From NCBI GenBank assembly GCA_903889845.1, contig CAISZB010000164.1, positions 1 through 5,229 on the forward strand: a DNA stretch of 5,229 nt, read 5' to 3'. Source of the stretch: an uncultured Verrucomicrobium sp. Lineage in GTDB: Bacteria; Verrucomicrobiota; Verrucomicrobiia; Methylacidiphilales; GAS474. This document shows positions 5,154 to 5,229 of this stretch, in pieces. Within the stretch, counting starts at the first letter, position 1. Every line of letters begins with the position of its first letter. Position numbers and translations under genes: made by a program. The notes under the pieces were generated by a model, which was not told the origin of the DNA, made no database searches, and was given only the letters and a program-made list of their open reading frames with translations.

Positions 5154-5229
5154 GGGCTTCAAAAGCTAAGGTTGATTGGCAGGGCTTTGGGCTCCCCCCC
5201 CCCCCCCCCCTTTCCTGTTTCCCTTTTTC
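5154..5229 (-). other. Upstream region of the protease operon with a 17-base G run (minus strand)
   Basis: Read on the minus strand toward the operon, the sequence from 5229 to 5192 is purine except one C (at 5217), and it includes 17 consecutive G at 5210-5194. About 40 bases separate the run from the first start codon. I see no clear -35/-10 pair. The run could influence promoter spacing, form a quadruplex, or be a sequencing or assembly artefact, since it lies 19 bases from the window end. Confidence 0.5.

Noticed and set aside
2649..5229. CRISPR array or transposon ends in the accessory half
   Set aside because: No regularly spaced repeats and no terminal inverted repeats with a transposase are visible; the repeats present are short and irregular.

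Overview
This is a GC-rich bacterial window that splits into two halves around a tRNA gene. The tRNA has no template-encoded CCA, so CCA would be added after transcription; this argues against groups such as enterobacteria that encode it. I cannot place the organism to phylum from the sequence alone.

Left half (about 1-2650): ordinary chromosomal content. A LysR-type regulator on the minus strand (210-1100) is divergent from two genes on the plus strand, a CidA/LrgA-family small membrane protein (1180-1626) and a CidB/LrgB-family membrane protein (1648-2358). This matches the known cidR-cidA-cidB type of arrangement, in which the LysR protein controls a holin-like membrane pair linked to overflow metabolism and cell lysis. 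The 79-bp divergent intergenic region is AT-rich and holds two sites of identical geometry (ATTC-N7-GAAT, which fits T-N11-A), likely the regulator's binding sites. The first 209 bases carry no gene but hold three strong stem-loops. A tRNA-Arg(UCU) gene follows at 2575-2648.

Right half (about 2650-5229): a compact minus-strand operon of three genes, read in the order small unknown protein (110 aa), then subtilisin-like S8 protease (397 aa), then DUF2786-type protein (251 aa). Both gene junctions are 4-base ATGA overlaps, so the three are probably translated together. The protease has a full catalytic set (Asp34, His65, Asn171, Ser244) but no signal peptide or propeptide, so it should act inside the cell. 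DUF2786-type proteins are typical of phages and integrated elements, and the module lies beside a tRNA, a common integration site. I infer an accessory, possibly mobile-element or defence-related cassette. No integrase or attachment-site repeat is visible in the window. This operon is the best candidate for an undescribed system here.

The window ends in a 17-base C run within a pyrimidine-rich stretch just upstream of the operon. It is either a promoter-proximal homopolymer or an assembly/contig-end artefact.
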